In this document: one piece after another, positions 1-8,069 of the stretch
Position numbering within the stretch: position 1 is the stretch's first letter
Layout: each line of letters opens with the position of its first letter
Source: Actinomadura sp. DC4
GTDB taxonomy: Bacteria; Actinomycetota; Actinomycetes; Streptosporangiales; Streptosporangiaceae
DNA: 64,000 bases
Direction of reading: 5' to 3'
Assembly: GCF_030406325.1 (NCBI RefSeq)
Contig: NZ_JAUEQY010000001.1
Coordinates: 248,001 to 312,000, forward strand
The notes under the pieces: model-generated
The model's input: only the letters and a program-made list of their open reading frames with translations
Told to the model about the DNA's origin: nothing
Databases searched by the model: none
Made by a program: the position numbers and the translations under genes

Positions 1-762
1 CGGGGCGCCCTCGTACGTGCAGGTGCCGAACTCTGAGATCACCACCGGCTTGCCCCAGCGCCGGTACTTCGTGAGCTCGCGCACGTGGCCGGACCGGCGG
101 GGGAAGTAGGAGTAGTAGTTGACGCTGACCAGGTCGAACAGGTCCCAGTCGACCTCGTCGTCCTCCGCCGCGCCGTACGTCATCGGGCCGCCGAACACGG
201 ACCGGCCGACCTTCGCGGCCCGGGCCGTGAACGCGCTCAGCCGTCGCATCATCTTCTCCGGATCGTAGTTCCCGCTGGTCAGGTTCTTGATCCGCTCCAG
301 GGCGTCGTCACCCGGCACGATGCCGGGGACGAACAGCACGAACTCGCAGCCGACGCTGAGATGCACCTTCGCGCCCTGCCGCCGCAGCCGCTCGGCGTGC
401 CGGCCCGTCTCGGCCAGGTGCTCCAGGATCTCCTTCGGCGGCCGGTCGCCCAGCCGTGGCTGGAGCCAGACGTTCAGCCCGCGCTCGGCCGCCTCCGACG
501 CCGTGGCCCCGAGCCGTTCGACGCCGTCACCGAAGACCGAGACCGAGTCGGCGTGCAGCCCGTCCTTGATCGCCCGCAGGTCTCCGCGCATCCGCGTGGC
601 GTTCCATCCGGTCGCGGGCGTCTCCCCGTCCGTGACCTCGTACGAAACGCCGCGGTACCTCAGCCCGGTCGCCGCCTCGGCACGGCCCCCCACGCCGAGT
701 GCCCCGACGGCCGCCATCCCGGCCAGGAACCGCGCCCGGCTGATCCCCTCACTGCGCACCAT
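1..762 (-). CDS. Secreted glycoside-hydrolase-like TIM-barrel protein (3' end beyond left edge)
   Basis: The frame is open from an ATG at 762 to the edge of the window (254 codons, C-terminus missing). The N-terminus carries a Tat-like signal, SRARFLAG followed by a small Ala/Gly stretch and an A-E-A-A-T cleavage region, so the product is probably exported. Residues after about 35 read like a TIM-barrel glycosidase of the GH5/GH42 superfamily: a Glu in GCEFVLF at about 140 could be the acid/base, and the Glu in VVISEFG at about 247 sits where a clan GH-A nucleophile is expected. Similar actinobacterial proteins are often labelled 'abortive infection protein' by propagated annotation; nothing here supports that role. 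A GGAG stands just upstream of the ATG. Substrate unknown. Confidence 0.7.
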   Translation of the reverse strand, partial: MVRSEGISRARFLAGMAAVGALGVGGRAEAATGLRYRGVSYEVTDGETPATGWNATRMRGDLRAIKDGLHADSVSVFGDGVERLGATASEAAERGLNVWLQPRLGDRPPKEILEHLAETGRHAERLRRQGAKVHLSVGCEFVLFVPGIVPGDDALERIKNLTSGNYDPEKMMRRLSAFTARAAKVGRSVFGGPMTYGAAEDDEVDWDLFDLVSVNYYSYFPRRSGHVRELTKYRRWGKPVVISEFGTCTYEGAP

Positions 763-908
763 GTCTCCATCCGTCCGGCGAGAGTGTCCTTTCCGGACGA
801 GTCTCGTGAGCGGAGGTACGGACGGCACTCGGCCGATGGTCTATCGCGGCACGCCCTTGGTATGCCGGTGAGCGTCCGGCCGCAGACCTGTGTCTACGCC
901 CGGCGCCG

Positions 909-2126
909 TCAGTCGCCGAACTCGTTCTGGACGCCGGGCGGGGTCAAGGCGGTGATGTAGTGCTGCGGGCGGTGATCCTCGAAGGAGTACACGACCGGCA
1001 GGGAGCGCAGCGGCTGGACGCGTCCGCCGACGAACGCCAGGGCCGCCAGACCGAGACCGCCCAGGAAACTCGCCGTCTGGCCCGTCGCGCCGGTCTCCCG
1101 CAGGCCCCCCTTCCTGGCGTCGTACGGGTGGCCGAGGAAGCGCGTCAGGCCGAGCATGCTGTGGCGCAGGTTCGGGACCTCGTAGCGGAACTCCCGGCCG
1201 AAGTGGCGGTACGGGCCGGACGTCTTCGGCGGCAGGTGCGGGACGACGTCGCTGTCGTAGACGTAACGGATGACGTTCTCGCGCAGGAAGGCGTCCTCGC
1301 CGCAGGCACGGGTGAAGCGCGGGTCGCCGAGCATGGGCTGCCCGAAGGTGTAGACGGCGCGGAGCCGGTCGGTCAGGTCGCCGTCGCGGCTGAACTTGCG
1401 CTCGTGCCGCAGCATGACGGCGATCATCGCGGCCATCGCACCGCCGAGGCTGTGCCCGGTGACGTACAGCGCCTCCAGCTCGTCCATGTGCGGCACGTCG
1501 GTCTCGCCGGTCTCGCCGGGCAGCGGGGTGCGGACCGAGAGACCCCGGCAGGCGCGCTTCAGCGCCGAGACGACCTCGTACCGCGTCGCCCGTACGTTGC
1601 GGTAGAAGCCGGCGTGCACGGTCGCGTGCGGGTCGCCGAACCGGCACGGCATCCGCTCCGGCATGACGTCGGCGTCGGTCATCCAGCCGACGACGTCGGT
1701 GGGTTCGGTGCCGCGGTAACAGAGGATCGCGACCTTCCCGCTCCGGCTCTGGATGAGGAACGCCGTCGAGCGGATGAACATGGCGTCGACGGACGAGCCG
1801 ACCATGCGGCAGTGGTTCTCCTCCAGTCCGAGCCGCGCCATGATCATCGAAACGGTCTCGGCGTCGGAGTAGGCGTAACCCGCGCAGGTGGCCAGGGCGT
1901 GCGCGATCGCCAGGTCCGGGTGGCGGACGGCCCGCAGCAACCGAGTCTCCAGGTCGGGGTAGACGGGAAAGCCGGGCGTCCTTGCGGGCCCGTACGGCCG
2001 GAGCCGCGCGTAGTCCGGGCCCCGCGTGTCGCGCGTCCACAGCCCGCCGGTCTCGAGCTCGCGGCGCAGCGTCCGCTCCCACTCCAGGGTGGACGGCGTG
2101 CCGAGCTCGATGGGTTCCGCAGCCAT
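909..2126 (-). CDS. Lipase family 3 (alpha/beta hydrolase) protein
   Basis: 405-residue protein of the class 3 lipase family. The nucleophile elbow GHSLGGAMAAM lies near residue 216, the likely catalytic Asp is in the YVYDSDVVPHLPP region, and the C-terminal DHRPQHYI can supply the His. The oxyanion-side motif ILCYRGTEPTD is also present. No signal peptide is seen, so it may act inside the cell or at the membrane; the segment SFLGGLGLAALAFVGG near the C-terminus is hydrophobic and might associate with lipid. The ATG at 2126 has a good GGAGGTGACC ribosome site. It stands alone between the glycosidase-like gene and the HxlR gene, both on the same strand but separated by more than 100 bases. Natural substrate (triacylglycerol, phospholipid or other ester) cannot be told. 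Confidence 0.85.
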   Translation of the reverse strand: MAAEPIELGTPSTLEWERTLRRELETGGLWTRDTRGPDYARLRPYGPARTPGFPVYPDLETRLLRAVRHPDLAIAHALATCAGYAYSDAETVSMIMARLGLEENHCRMVGSSVDAMFIRSTAFLIQSRSGKVAILCYRGTEPTDVVGWMTDADVMPERMPCRFGDPHATVHAGFYRNVRATRYEVVSALKRACRGLSVRTPLPGETGETDVPHMDELEALYVTGHSLGGAMAAMIAVMLRHERKFSRDGDLTDRLRAVYTFGQPMLGDPRFTRACGEDAFLRENVIRYVYDSDVVPHLPPKTSGPYRHFGREFRYEVPNLRHSMLGLTRFLGHPYDARKGGLRETGATGQTASFLGGLGLAALAFVGGRVQPLRSLPVVYSFEDHRPQHYITALTPPGVQNEFGD

Positions 2127-2244
2127 CGGGTCACCTCCGGCTCACGGTAAGACTGTCGCCTGCGGTGATTTCCGCGCGGTGCGGACCGAACCCCAAGCTC
2201 GCGCAAATTCGCCGGTCAGCCTCCCCACCGTCGCCGGAGCCTGG

Positions 2245-2679
2245 TCAGGAGGTGCGGGCGTCGTAGCCCTCGCGGTGTGCGCGGACCTCGTCCATGTGGG
2301 TCTGTGCCCAGTGTCTGAGGCCGCGTGTCATGTCGTGGAGAGAGAGGCCGAGTTCGGTCAGCTCGTAGGAGACGGTGACGGGGACGGTCGGCGTCACGGT
2401 GCGGGTGAGCAGGCCATCGCGTTCCAGCGACCGTAGGGTCTGGGTCAGCATCTTCTGGCTGACGCCGGCCAGCAGGCGGGAGAGCTCGGAGTAACGCATC
2501 GCTCTCGCGGCATCCGACGCATCGAGCCGGCCGGAGGCGTCGCCGCCCAGCGCGCACAGGATCAGTACGACCCACTTGTTCGAGATCCGGTCGAGGAGCT
2601 GGCGACTGGGGCATACCGTCAGGAATGCGTTGTACTCCGTCTTGGCCTGAGCCCTCTTACCGGCCTTCGTCGTTGCCAC
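2245..2679 (-). CDS. HxlR-family transcriptional regulator
   Basis: Winged-helix regulator of about 144 residues. The hallmark HxlR start CPSRQLLDRISNKWVVLIL is followed by the MRYSELSRLLAGVSQKMLTQTLRSL recognition-helix region (cited in parts: RYSELSRLL and SQKMLTQTL) and the wing LTRTVTPTVPVTVSYELTELG. I use the GTG at 2679 (VATTKAGKR) because the open frame upstream of it has no family similarity. It is divergent from a broken aldo/keto reductase; HxlR proteins commonly control a divergent oxidoreductase and respond to electrophiles or oxidants, so this regulator has probably lost its target. Confidence in family is high, in the exact start moderate. Confidence 0.85.
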   Translation of the reverse strand: MATTKAGKRAQAKTEYNAFLTVCPSRQLLDRISNKWVVLILCALGGDASGRLDASDAARAMRYSELSRLLAGVSQKMLTQTLRSLERDGLLTRTVTPTVPVTVSYELTELGLSLHDMTRGLRHWAQTHMDEVRAHREGYDARTS

Positions 2680-2727
2680 TGATCTCGCCGTTTCCCTGTG
2701 GGGGGTTACGCACTTCAAGGTGCCTAT

Positions 2728-2740
2728 TTCCCTAGGGGAA
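2728..2740. promoter_or_regulatory. Inverted repeat in the HxlR / aldo-keto reductase divergent promoter
   Basis: TTCCCTAGGGGAA, with the 8-bp palindrome CCCTAGGG at its centre, lies between the divergent HxlR gene and the reductase remnant. Dyad sites in this position are the usual targets of HxlR autoregulation. Position and symmetry are seen directly; binding is inferred. Confidence 0.4.
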
Positions 2741-2808
2741 GTTGCTCTCCAATACTGATGCAAGGAGGCCGGAGACGCCACCCCGGGTGAAAGACGAAAG
2801 GCACCACG

Positions 2809-3512
2809 ATGAACGCATCCCCACGAGCGACGCGTACGGGCCGCGGGTCACGAATGAGCTGATCCGCGAAGCGCTGCACCCGTACCCGGAGTCGTTGTTC
2901 ATCGCCACCAAGGTGGGGCGAGCCGCGACGCGCAGGGCGGCTGGCCCACGGCCCGGCAGCCCGAAGATCTGCGCAGGCAGGTCCACGAGAACCTTCTGTC
3001 CCTCGGGGTCGAGGCTCTCGATCTGGTGAACCTGCGGCATGGGCGATGCCGAAGGCCCCCGGCCCGAGTCTCTCGCGGAGGCGTTCGAGACGCTCGTCGA
3101 CCTCCGGCAGGAAGGTCTGATCCGCAACCTCGGGGTCAGCAACGTCACCGCCGAGCAGGTCGCCGAGGCGCGCGGTATCGCGCCGATCGTGTGCGTGCAG
3201 AACATGTACAATCTCGCTCACCGCCACGACGACGACCTCATCGACCGGCTCGCCACCGACGGCATCGCCTACGTGCCGTTCTTCCCGCTCGGAGGGTTCA
3301 CCCCGCTACAGTCCGAGGCCCTCTCGGGAGTCGCAGCCCGGCTGAGGGCGACGCCGATGTCCGTCGCGCTGGCCTGGCTGTTGCGGTGCTCACCGAACAT
3401 CCTGCTCATCCCCGGCACATCGTCGACGGCGCATCTGCACGAGAACATCGCCGGCGCCGGACTCTCCCTCTCCAACGAGGACGCGGCCGAGTTGGACGGC
3501 ATCGGCCACTGA
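2809..3512 (+). pseudogene. Aldo/keto reductase remnant (internal deletion and two frameshifts)
   Basis: Three pieces of one aldo/keto reductase are visible. After an ATG at 2809 with a GAAAGG site, coding similarity resumes abruptly at SDAYGPRVTNELIREAL, so roughly the first 45 residues (strand 1 to the DSYG-type active-site loop) are gone. The frame then moves at about 2920-2940, giving GWPTARQPEDLRRQV and NLLSLGVEALDLVNLRHG, and moves back near 3035 to give ESLAEAFETLVDLRQEGLI through LLIPGTSSTAHLHENIAGA. The Asp/Tyr pair (DAYG) and Lys (ATKVG) of the catalytic tetrad survive in fragments. Even allowing for sequencing error at the two shifts, the missing N-terminus means no normal reductase is made. 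It lies where an HxlR-controlled oxidoreductase would be. Confidence 0.8.
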
Positions 3513-3708
3513 CCGGCACACGGGCCATGCCCCGGGGTCGATCGGCACGTGTGGCGCCACACCGGGCGCGGCGACAAGTACGTGACGGTGATCTCCAGCG
3601 GTCGTGGCGCGGCGGTATGGGCGGGGGCCCTCACGTACGCCGCCGACATCTTCACGTCCGGCGACCAGGACGTTCGTCTCGCCGGGCAGCCTCCCCATCG
3701 TCGCCGGT

Positions 3709-4146
3709 TCACCAGCCATGGGTCGAGTAGGGAGTGCCGGTCAGGTACGACCTGATCCCCGTGGCGGGATAGCCGATCGTGTTGGAGGGAAGCATCGAGG
3801 GGTCGCACCACAGGAGTTTGCCGCACTTGTGCGGCTCGGCGTTGAACGGTTCGCCCTGCCAGCGGCCGGTGGCGAAGAACATGCCGACACGGGCCAGGTC
3901 CGCGTGTTGCCGGTGGTGGACCACGGTGGCCAGGCGTAGGTCGGTTGGGTCGATGCGGATGCCGACCTCTTCACAGGCCTCGCGGGCCGCTCCGTCGCCG
4001 ATGGTCTCGCCTTCGTCCAGGTGTCCGCTGGGCAGGTGGAGCATGCCGTCGCAGTAGCCGGTGCCTTGGCGTTCCAGGAGCAGGATCTCGGAGTTCCGTT
4101 CGAGGATGACGTGGACGTCGATGATCGACCGATAGCGCTCTGGCAT
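3709..4146 (-). CDS. NUDIX hydrolase
   Basis: 145-residue NUDIX protein, last gene of the leftward island operon. The NUDIX box runs over residues 41-63: G-HLDEG-E then REACEEVGI, with the metal-binding Glu residues intact. The surrounding fold fits the family: FATGRW and KLLWCDP follow the box. I chose the ATG at 4146 (MPERYRS), which has a strong GGGAGG site seven bases upstream, over the much longer open frame that runs through the kinase gene in another register. It starts 19 bases after the dTMP-kinase-like gene. Such enzymes hydrolyse X-diphosphate bonds; with a nucleotide kinase and a radical SAM gene next door a modified nucleoside di- or triphosphate is a reasonable guess, but the substrate is unproven. 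Confidence 0.88.
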   Translation of the reverse strand: MPERYRSIIDVHVILERNSEILLLERQGTGYCDGMLHLPSGHLDEGETIGDGAAREACEEVGIRIDPTDLRLATVVHHRQHADLARVGMFFATGRWQGEPFNAEPHKCGKLLWCDPSMLPSNTIGYPATGIRSYLTGTPYSTHGW

Positions 4147-4165
4147 TCGCCCTCCCAGGCCGGGG

Positions 4166-4783
4166 TCACTGGTGCGGGAGTGACCGTAGTGCCTGGATGG
4201 AGGCGGTGAGCCGTCGGGCGAGGAAATAGGCATGGTGGCGGGTGGAGTCGAACACGATCGTGTGCATTTGGTCGAGCGCGAGCATCGTGGCGATCTGGCG
4301 GTAACGCTCGAGTTCGGCGCGTGAGACCTCTGGATCGTCCTCGAACCGGCCATGTGAACCGCGGATCGCCAGGCGCCGCTGGAGTTCATCGGCGTCACAG
4401 GTCAGGATCACCGCCAGGTCGGGTCGTGGAGCGTGGGCGTTGATGTGGGTGATGAAGTCCTCCTCGACGCCGTCGAGGACCTGCAGGGCATAGGAGGAGG
4501 GGACGTACCGGTCACAGATGACGACCTTGCCCGCGTCGAGCGCCGGTTGAATTTCAGTCTGCAGGTGGTGGTAACGGTCGGCGGCGACAAGGCAGGCCAG
4601 GGCGTGACCGTGGAAGATCGCGGTGTTGTCTCGCGCCAGCTGACCGGCGGGGCCGCCGGAGGGTTCGGTGGTCGCGTGCACAGGAACGCCCACTGCGTTG
4701 AGTTGGCCGGTGACCAGGCTCGCGAGGGTGGATTTACCTGCGCCGCCGGGCCCGTCGAGCGTGACGAAGTAACCGCGGCTCAT
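4166..4783 (-). CDS. Thymidylate-kinase-like P-loop kinase
   Basis: 205-residue member of the dTMP kinase family. The P-loop GPGGAGKST is at residues 11-19, TTEPSGGPAG at 38-47 matches the TEPGGT region, DRYVPSSYA at 91-99 is the DRY/DRH-type base-binding motif, and a short LID with RGSHGRFE follows near 150. Length equals that of ordinary Tmk. It phosphorylates a nucleoside monophosphate, probably dTMP or a modified analogue. Its ATG overlaps the stop of the radical SAM gene (ATGA), so the two are translationally coupled. Because it sits in a specialised operon and not a housekeeping one, a dedicated substrate is more likely than general dTTP supply, but sequence alone cannot decide. Confidence 0.85.
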   Translation of the reverse strand: MSRGYFVTLDGPGGAGKSTLASLVTGQLNAVGVPVHATTEPSGGPAGQLARDNTAIFHGHALACLVAADRYHHLQTEIQPALDAGKVVICDRYVPSSYALQVLDGVEEDFITHINAHAPRPDLAVILTCDADELQRRLAIRGSHGRFEDDPEVSRAELERYRQIATMLALDQMHTIVFDSTRHHAYFLARRLTASIQALRSLPHQ

Positions 4784-6246
4784 TTGGCGGTTCCTTTTCG
4801 CTCATGCTCCCGTTTTGACAGCTCCACGAGATGGCGGCGGATCTCCGCGGTCGTGGGTTCGCCGAACTGGATGCCGACCGAGAAGTTGAACTCATCGCGT
4901 TGGCGCATCGACTCATCCACCCCGTGGTCGGTGAGATCGACGGCGGTGTAGTTCAACAGTTGGGTGGTGGTGTAGCGACCTGTGGCGATAAGTCGTCCCC
5001 ATTCCGGAGTGCCCGGGTAGGGGCGGAACTCGAAGACCGAGGAGCGGAAAGTGCCTGGGTGAGCGTCGGTGAGGTCCCAAAGCTGGTGGACGAGCCGGAC
5101 GGTGTCGGCGAGCTCGGTACGGGTCTCGGTGGGGAACCCGAGGATGAAGTAGCCCTTGACGTTGATGCCGCAGGCGGTGAGCCGGGTAACGACCGAACGG
5201 ATCATGTCGGGTGTGATCCGCTTGTCGATGTAGGACAGCATGCGTTCGCTACCGGATTCGATGCCGAGTGCGACCTCGCGCAGACCGTTGGAGACGAGCC
5301 TGTCTAGGGTGGGATCGTCCGCCCGGTGCAGGACGTTGATCCGCCCGGTCGCGTCCCACACTGCCCAACCGCCGACGTCCGCCCCGGTGAACGCGGTCAT
5401 CATCTGATCGATGACGCGGCGAGCCCCGAGGAACAGGTCATCGACGAACCGGAACGCGGTGACACCATGCATTTCGCGGAGTTGATCCATCTCCCGCAGG
5501 ATGCTGTGGGGGCCGCGGGTACGGATCACTACGTCGGGATTGGCGGAGACGGCTGCGCCGCAGAAGGAACAGTCATAGGGACACCCGCGTGCGCCGACCA
5601 TGTTCGCTTCGATACGGCCCGCCGCCGGGTAAGGGTCCTGAGCCAAGAAGGCCCGGTCGACGAACGGCAGGCGGTCCACCTCCGGCGCGAGGTGGTGGCC
5701 TGCGCCGAAGCGGCCACCCGTCACGGGCTGGTTGAGGATCGGGTCGATCCACATGACCGAGGGAAGATCGGTGCGGTGGCGGTGATCGGCCAGCAGCTCT
5801 GCGACGCGTGTTTCGGCCTCGCCTAGGACCAGTGCTTTACATTGCCGCATGCGCGGGTCGGCCAGAATCGGGGTGGGCATTGCCTTGGCTTGATGTCCAC
5901 CGGCCATGACCATGATTTGCGGATCCAGCCGGCCGGCGATGTCCGCCGAGATCTCATAGGTCGGCGCGAGTAGATTGAACCCGGCCCACCGGGGAGCCAG
6001 GTGATTGACGACACCGACGACATCGGTGACGGGGGTGCCGTGTGCTTCGGCGTCTAAGACACCGACATTGAATCCCTGTTGGGCGGCGTAGGTGGCGATA
6101 TAGGCCATGCCGAGGACGGGCAGCGTGTAGTCGTTGACACGTGGTCGGGCGGCGTAGTCACGCAGCGGCGCGTTGACGAACACGCAGTCGAGCGGGCGGG
6201 TAAGGTCCGCTCCCAGGACCAGTGACGAGTCACGATGTGTTTCCAT
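4780..6246 (-). CDS. Radical SAM protein with N-terminal B12-binding-like domain
   Basis: 488-residue protein. The first 200 residues look like the Rossmann-type domain that precedes the barrel in B12-dependent radical SAM enzymes (LPVLGMAYIATYAAQQGF, then VMAGGHQA and LVLGEAE), although the exact DxHxxG cobalamin motif is not evident (DAEAHG is the nearest). The cluster motif C-PYD-C-SF-C is at Cys222, Cys226 and Cys229, with FRFVDDLFLG and LGIESGSERML as the usual barrel strands and GYFILGFPTET near the end. It binds a 4Fe-4S cluster and SAM and would methylate or rearrange an unreactive carbon. The ATG at 6246 overlaps the end of the glycosylase-like gene by 17 bases. The longer open frame upstream is a shadow. 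Substrate unknown; neighbours suggest a base or nucleotide. Confidence 0.88.
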   Translation of the reverse strand: METHRDSSLVLGADLTRPLDCVFVNAPLRDYAARPRVNDYTLPVLGMAYIATYAAQQGFNVGVLDAEAHGTPVTDVVGVVNHLAPRWAGFNLLAPTYEISADIAGRLDPQIMVMAGGHQAKAMPTPILADPRMRQCKALVLGEAETRVAELLADHRHRTDLPSVMWIDPILNQPVTGGRFGAGHHLAPEVDRLPFVDRAFLAQDPYPAAGRIEANMVGARGCPYDCSFCGAAVSANPDVVIRTRGPHSILREMDQLREMHGVTAFRFVDDLFLGARRVIDQMMTAFTGADVGGWAVWDATGRINVLHRADDPTLDRLVSNGLREVALGIESGSERMLSYIDKRITPDMIRSVVTRLTACGINVKGYFILGFPTETRTELADTVRLVHQLWDLTDAHPGTFRSSVFEFRPYPGTPEWGRLIATGRYTTTQLLNYTAVDLTDHGVDESMRQRDEFNFSVGIQFGEPTTAEIRRHLVELSKREHERKGTAK

Positions 6247-7006
6247 GATGTGCTCCCCAGGCCAGGGTGAACAGAGTGAGGGCTCCCAGTTGGTCACCGC
6301 AGACGCGTCGCCATCTGGTAGCGAAGTCGCTTTCTTTGGTGGGCCAGTCGACGTCGGGAGCGGCCAGTGCCGCCCACTTGCGGACGGCGAGGTCTCCATG
6401 GGGGTAGAGCGTCCAGTCGTGGGTGAAGTCCGCGGTGGCGGCGCCGGCCGTCCATCGGCCGACCCGAGACACGGTCTGCAGCTCTTCCACCAACTGTGCA
6501 GGCGGGAGCTCACGCCACTTCGCCCCCTGCTCGAGATAGGCGGCAGCCGCGGCCTGAAGTGGGCGGCGTTTGAACGACAACCCGAGCACGCTGAACGCCT
6601 CCTCCGGCAGGTCCGCGACGGTGCCCGCATCAGGCATCAGGTGGAGCTCGCCGTGCGAGGTCGCGACAGGCTGACCGTGAGCGATGCGGAACCTTAGATG
6701 CAGGGCGCGGGCTTGGTCAGCACGGATGACCTGCCTGATGATGGCCGTCGCCATGGCGTCCCACAGATCGTGGGTAGGCCACCGTGCTACAGCGCCGATC
6801 GCCGTGAGGTTGCGCTTCAGCGAGGCGGGAACTGAGGGTGCAAGCGACGGCAATTCGACCACATCTGGTTCCAGCGGAGCCGGTCCGTGTAGGCGCCAGT
6901 CGTCGCCCGTGACAACCGCCATGCTCTGCGAAGGCGGGGGAAACGCCCGGAGCCAGAGGCCGTTCACCAAGGTCCATGCTGGGTGCTCATGCATCACGAT
7001 CGTCAT
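6230..7006 (-). CDS. HhH-GPD DNA-glycosylase-like protein
   Basis: 258 residues. The second half fits the AlkA/HhH-GPD fold: LWDAMATAIIRQVI near 81-94 is the first core helix, PEEAFSVLGLSFKRRPLQ is the conserved sorting segment, QTVSRVGRWTAGAA at 177-190 is the helix-hairpin-helix, and YPHGDLAV holds the catalytic-position Asp205. The N-terminal 75 residues do not match the AlkA TBP-like domain well enough for me to name. Such proteins flip out and excise altered bases. The start codon overlaps the stop of the HTH gene (ATGA), and the end overlaps the radical SAM gene. In this setting it could read or remove a modified base; it could also be an inactive base-binding version. The fold assignment is by eye. 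Confidence 0.7.
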   Translation of the reverse strand: MTIVMHEHPAWTLVNGLWLRAFPPPSQSMAVVTGDDWRLHGPAPLEPDVVELPSLAPSVPASLKRNLTAIGAVARWPTHDLWDAMATAIIRQVIRADQARALHLRFRIAHGQPVATSHGELHLMPDAGTVADLPEEAFSVLGLSFKRRPLQAAAAAYLEQGAKWRELPPAQLVEELQTVSRVGRWTAGAATADFTHDWTLYPHGDLAVRKWAALAAPDVDWPTKESDFATRWRRVCGDQLGALTLFTLAWGAHHGNTS

Positions 7007-7416
7007 GGGCTCATCGTCTCTTCACCACCTCGTCCAGGGGCGGGTTCGCCATCACCGTGTACGAATTTTCTTCCGCCCCTGGACCTCAGGGGCGTACGTC
7101 TTTGCAGAATGTGGCGCATGGCGCCGTAGCCGTAGTCGAACTTCTCGGCGACGAGGCGAATGCTCCAGCCCTGGTCATAGAGCCGTGCTGCGTCTTGCTC
7201 CAGCGTCTCCTGATCGGCGTCGATTCCGACAGGGTCCATGAGCGCTCGGATCTGTGCCCATCGGTAGCGGCGGTGGCCGCCGACGGTCAGACTCGAGGGA
7301 AGTCTCCCGATACGCGCCCATCGCGCGATCGTCGTCGTTCTGACTCCGAAAATGTCTGCTACCTCCCTTGGCTTGAGTAAGAAGTCGTCGGGGAGATCGT
7401 TAAAGGGAAAAGGCAC
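7003..7416 (-). CDS. Helix-turn-helix protein with two HTH segments (BldC/excisionase-like)
   Basis: About 137 residues from the GTG at 7416; an ATG at 7488 in the same frame would add 24 residues but overlaps the upstream gene by 56 bases. The first HTH, LLKPREVADIFGVRTTTIARW followed by IGRLPSSLTVGGHRRYRW, is the MerR/BldC/excisionase type (cited in pieces: REVADIFGV, RTTTIARWA). A second HTH-like stretch is LYDQGWSIRLVAEKFDYGY, resembling helix-turn-helix units of resolvases and sigma-like proteins, and a basic tail ends the protein. It is likely the dedicated regulator or a DNA-recognition subunit of the operon. Its stop overlaps the glycosylase-like start. Excisionases of integrative elements have a similar first domain, so an element origin is a fair alternative. 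Confidence 0.7.
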   Translation of the reverse strand: MPFPFNDLPDDFLLKPREVADIFGVRTTTIARWARIGRLPSSLTVGGHRRYRWAQIRALMDPVGIDADQETLEQDAARLYDQGWSIRLVAEKFDYGYGAMRHILQRRTPLRSRGGRKFVHGDGEPAPGRGGEETMSP

Positions 7417-7432
7417 GAGTTTTTCAATCCGG

Positions 7433-7879
7433 TCAGAGGTGTGAGGTTGGGTTGCGCGTCGTTTGTTCGTTTGTGTCCGCCGTGTCATCCGAGGGTGAAT
7501 CCTCGGGATCGCGGAGGCGAACGACCTTGACGATGCGGTCGGTTGCGAACTGGATGTCGCCGGCCGGACACAGGGCTTCGATCTGAGGTGGTGGGTCCGG
7601 TACGCCGCGTTCGCCCGAGCGCATACCGGGCCACACCCAGCACCAGGTCGGTCCACGCTCCTCGTCGTCGAGGAGCAGGACCTCCTGTGTCATCCCGGGG
7701 CTCATCAGCCTGCCGTGCGCATCCGTCCCGGCGACTCTAGGGTTCTTCACTGCCAGGACGGGCGGCCGCGCCGCGACCTCCAAGCCACGCTTCTCCAGTG
7801 CGCAGACGAGCCGGTCGACATGGGTTTCGGCGTCCGCCATGGTGGTCACCGTCTCGGCTGTGTCCGTCTGATCAGACAC
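7433..7879 (-). CDS. Conserved hypothetical protein, first gene of the island operon
   Basis: About 148 residues from the GTG at 7879, which has a GGAGGACAAC site; the ATG further upstream has none. I do not recognise the family. The middle contains a compact beta-like stretch (PPVLAVKNPRVAG, TQEVLLLDDE, PTWCWVWPG) with Trp-rich WCWVW, and the C-terminal 20 residues are acidic and polar. No signal peptide, membrane segment or metal motif is seen. Seventeen bases separate it from the HTH gene, so it is probably co-transcribed with the five genes downstream and divergent from the XRE-TPR gene. It may be a small sensor or binding partner; function unknown. Confidence 0.55.
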   Translation of the reverse strand: MSDQTDTAETVTTMADAETHVDRLVCALEKRGLEVAARPPVLAVKNPRVAGTDAHGRLMSPGMTQEVLLLDDEERGPTWCWVWPGMRSGERGVPDPPPQIEALCPAGDIQFATDRIVKVVRLRDPEDSPSDDTADTNEQTTRNPTSHL

Positions 7880-8069
7880 CGTTGTCCTCCGTCGGCCGTC
7901 GCTCGCTTCAGCGCTGAGGCGTGAAGTCAGCAAACCCTTTTGACCTGCGTAGACCCAACGGCGGAATGGTCACAGAGATGCCGCAGAACCGTTGCACAAA
8001 GTGGTCTGACCTGTGCGAACGGTGAGGAATGACTATCCTGGTGTGGCTGGTCGAGGAGAGGGCGCGGAG
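7880..8069. promoter_or_regulatory. Divergent promoter region of the island
   Basis: 190 bases between the leftward operon and the rightward XRE-TPR gene, with noticeably lower GC than the flanks. A possible extended -10 (GACTATCCT, about 8030-8038) points towards the XRE gene. No clear inverted repeat was found. The regulator on either side is the likely binder. Confidence 0.4.

Noticed and set aside
85-960. Long plus-strand frame antisense to the glycosidase-like gene
   Set aside because: Low-complexity Arg/Ala/Gly-rich translation with no family features; the opposite strand encodes a recognisable exported protein.
3513-3708. Short plus-strand frame (GDKYVTVISSGRGAAVWAG) after the broken reductase
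   Set aside because: No start with a ribosome site and no recognisable family; left as non-coding.
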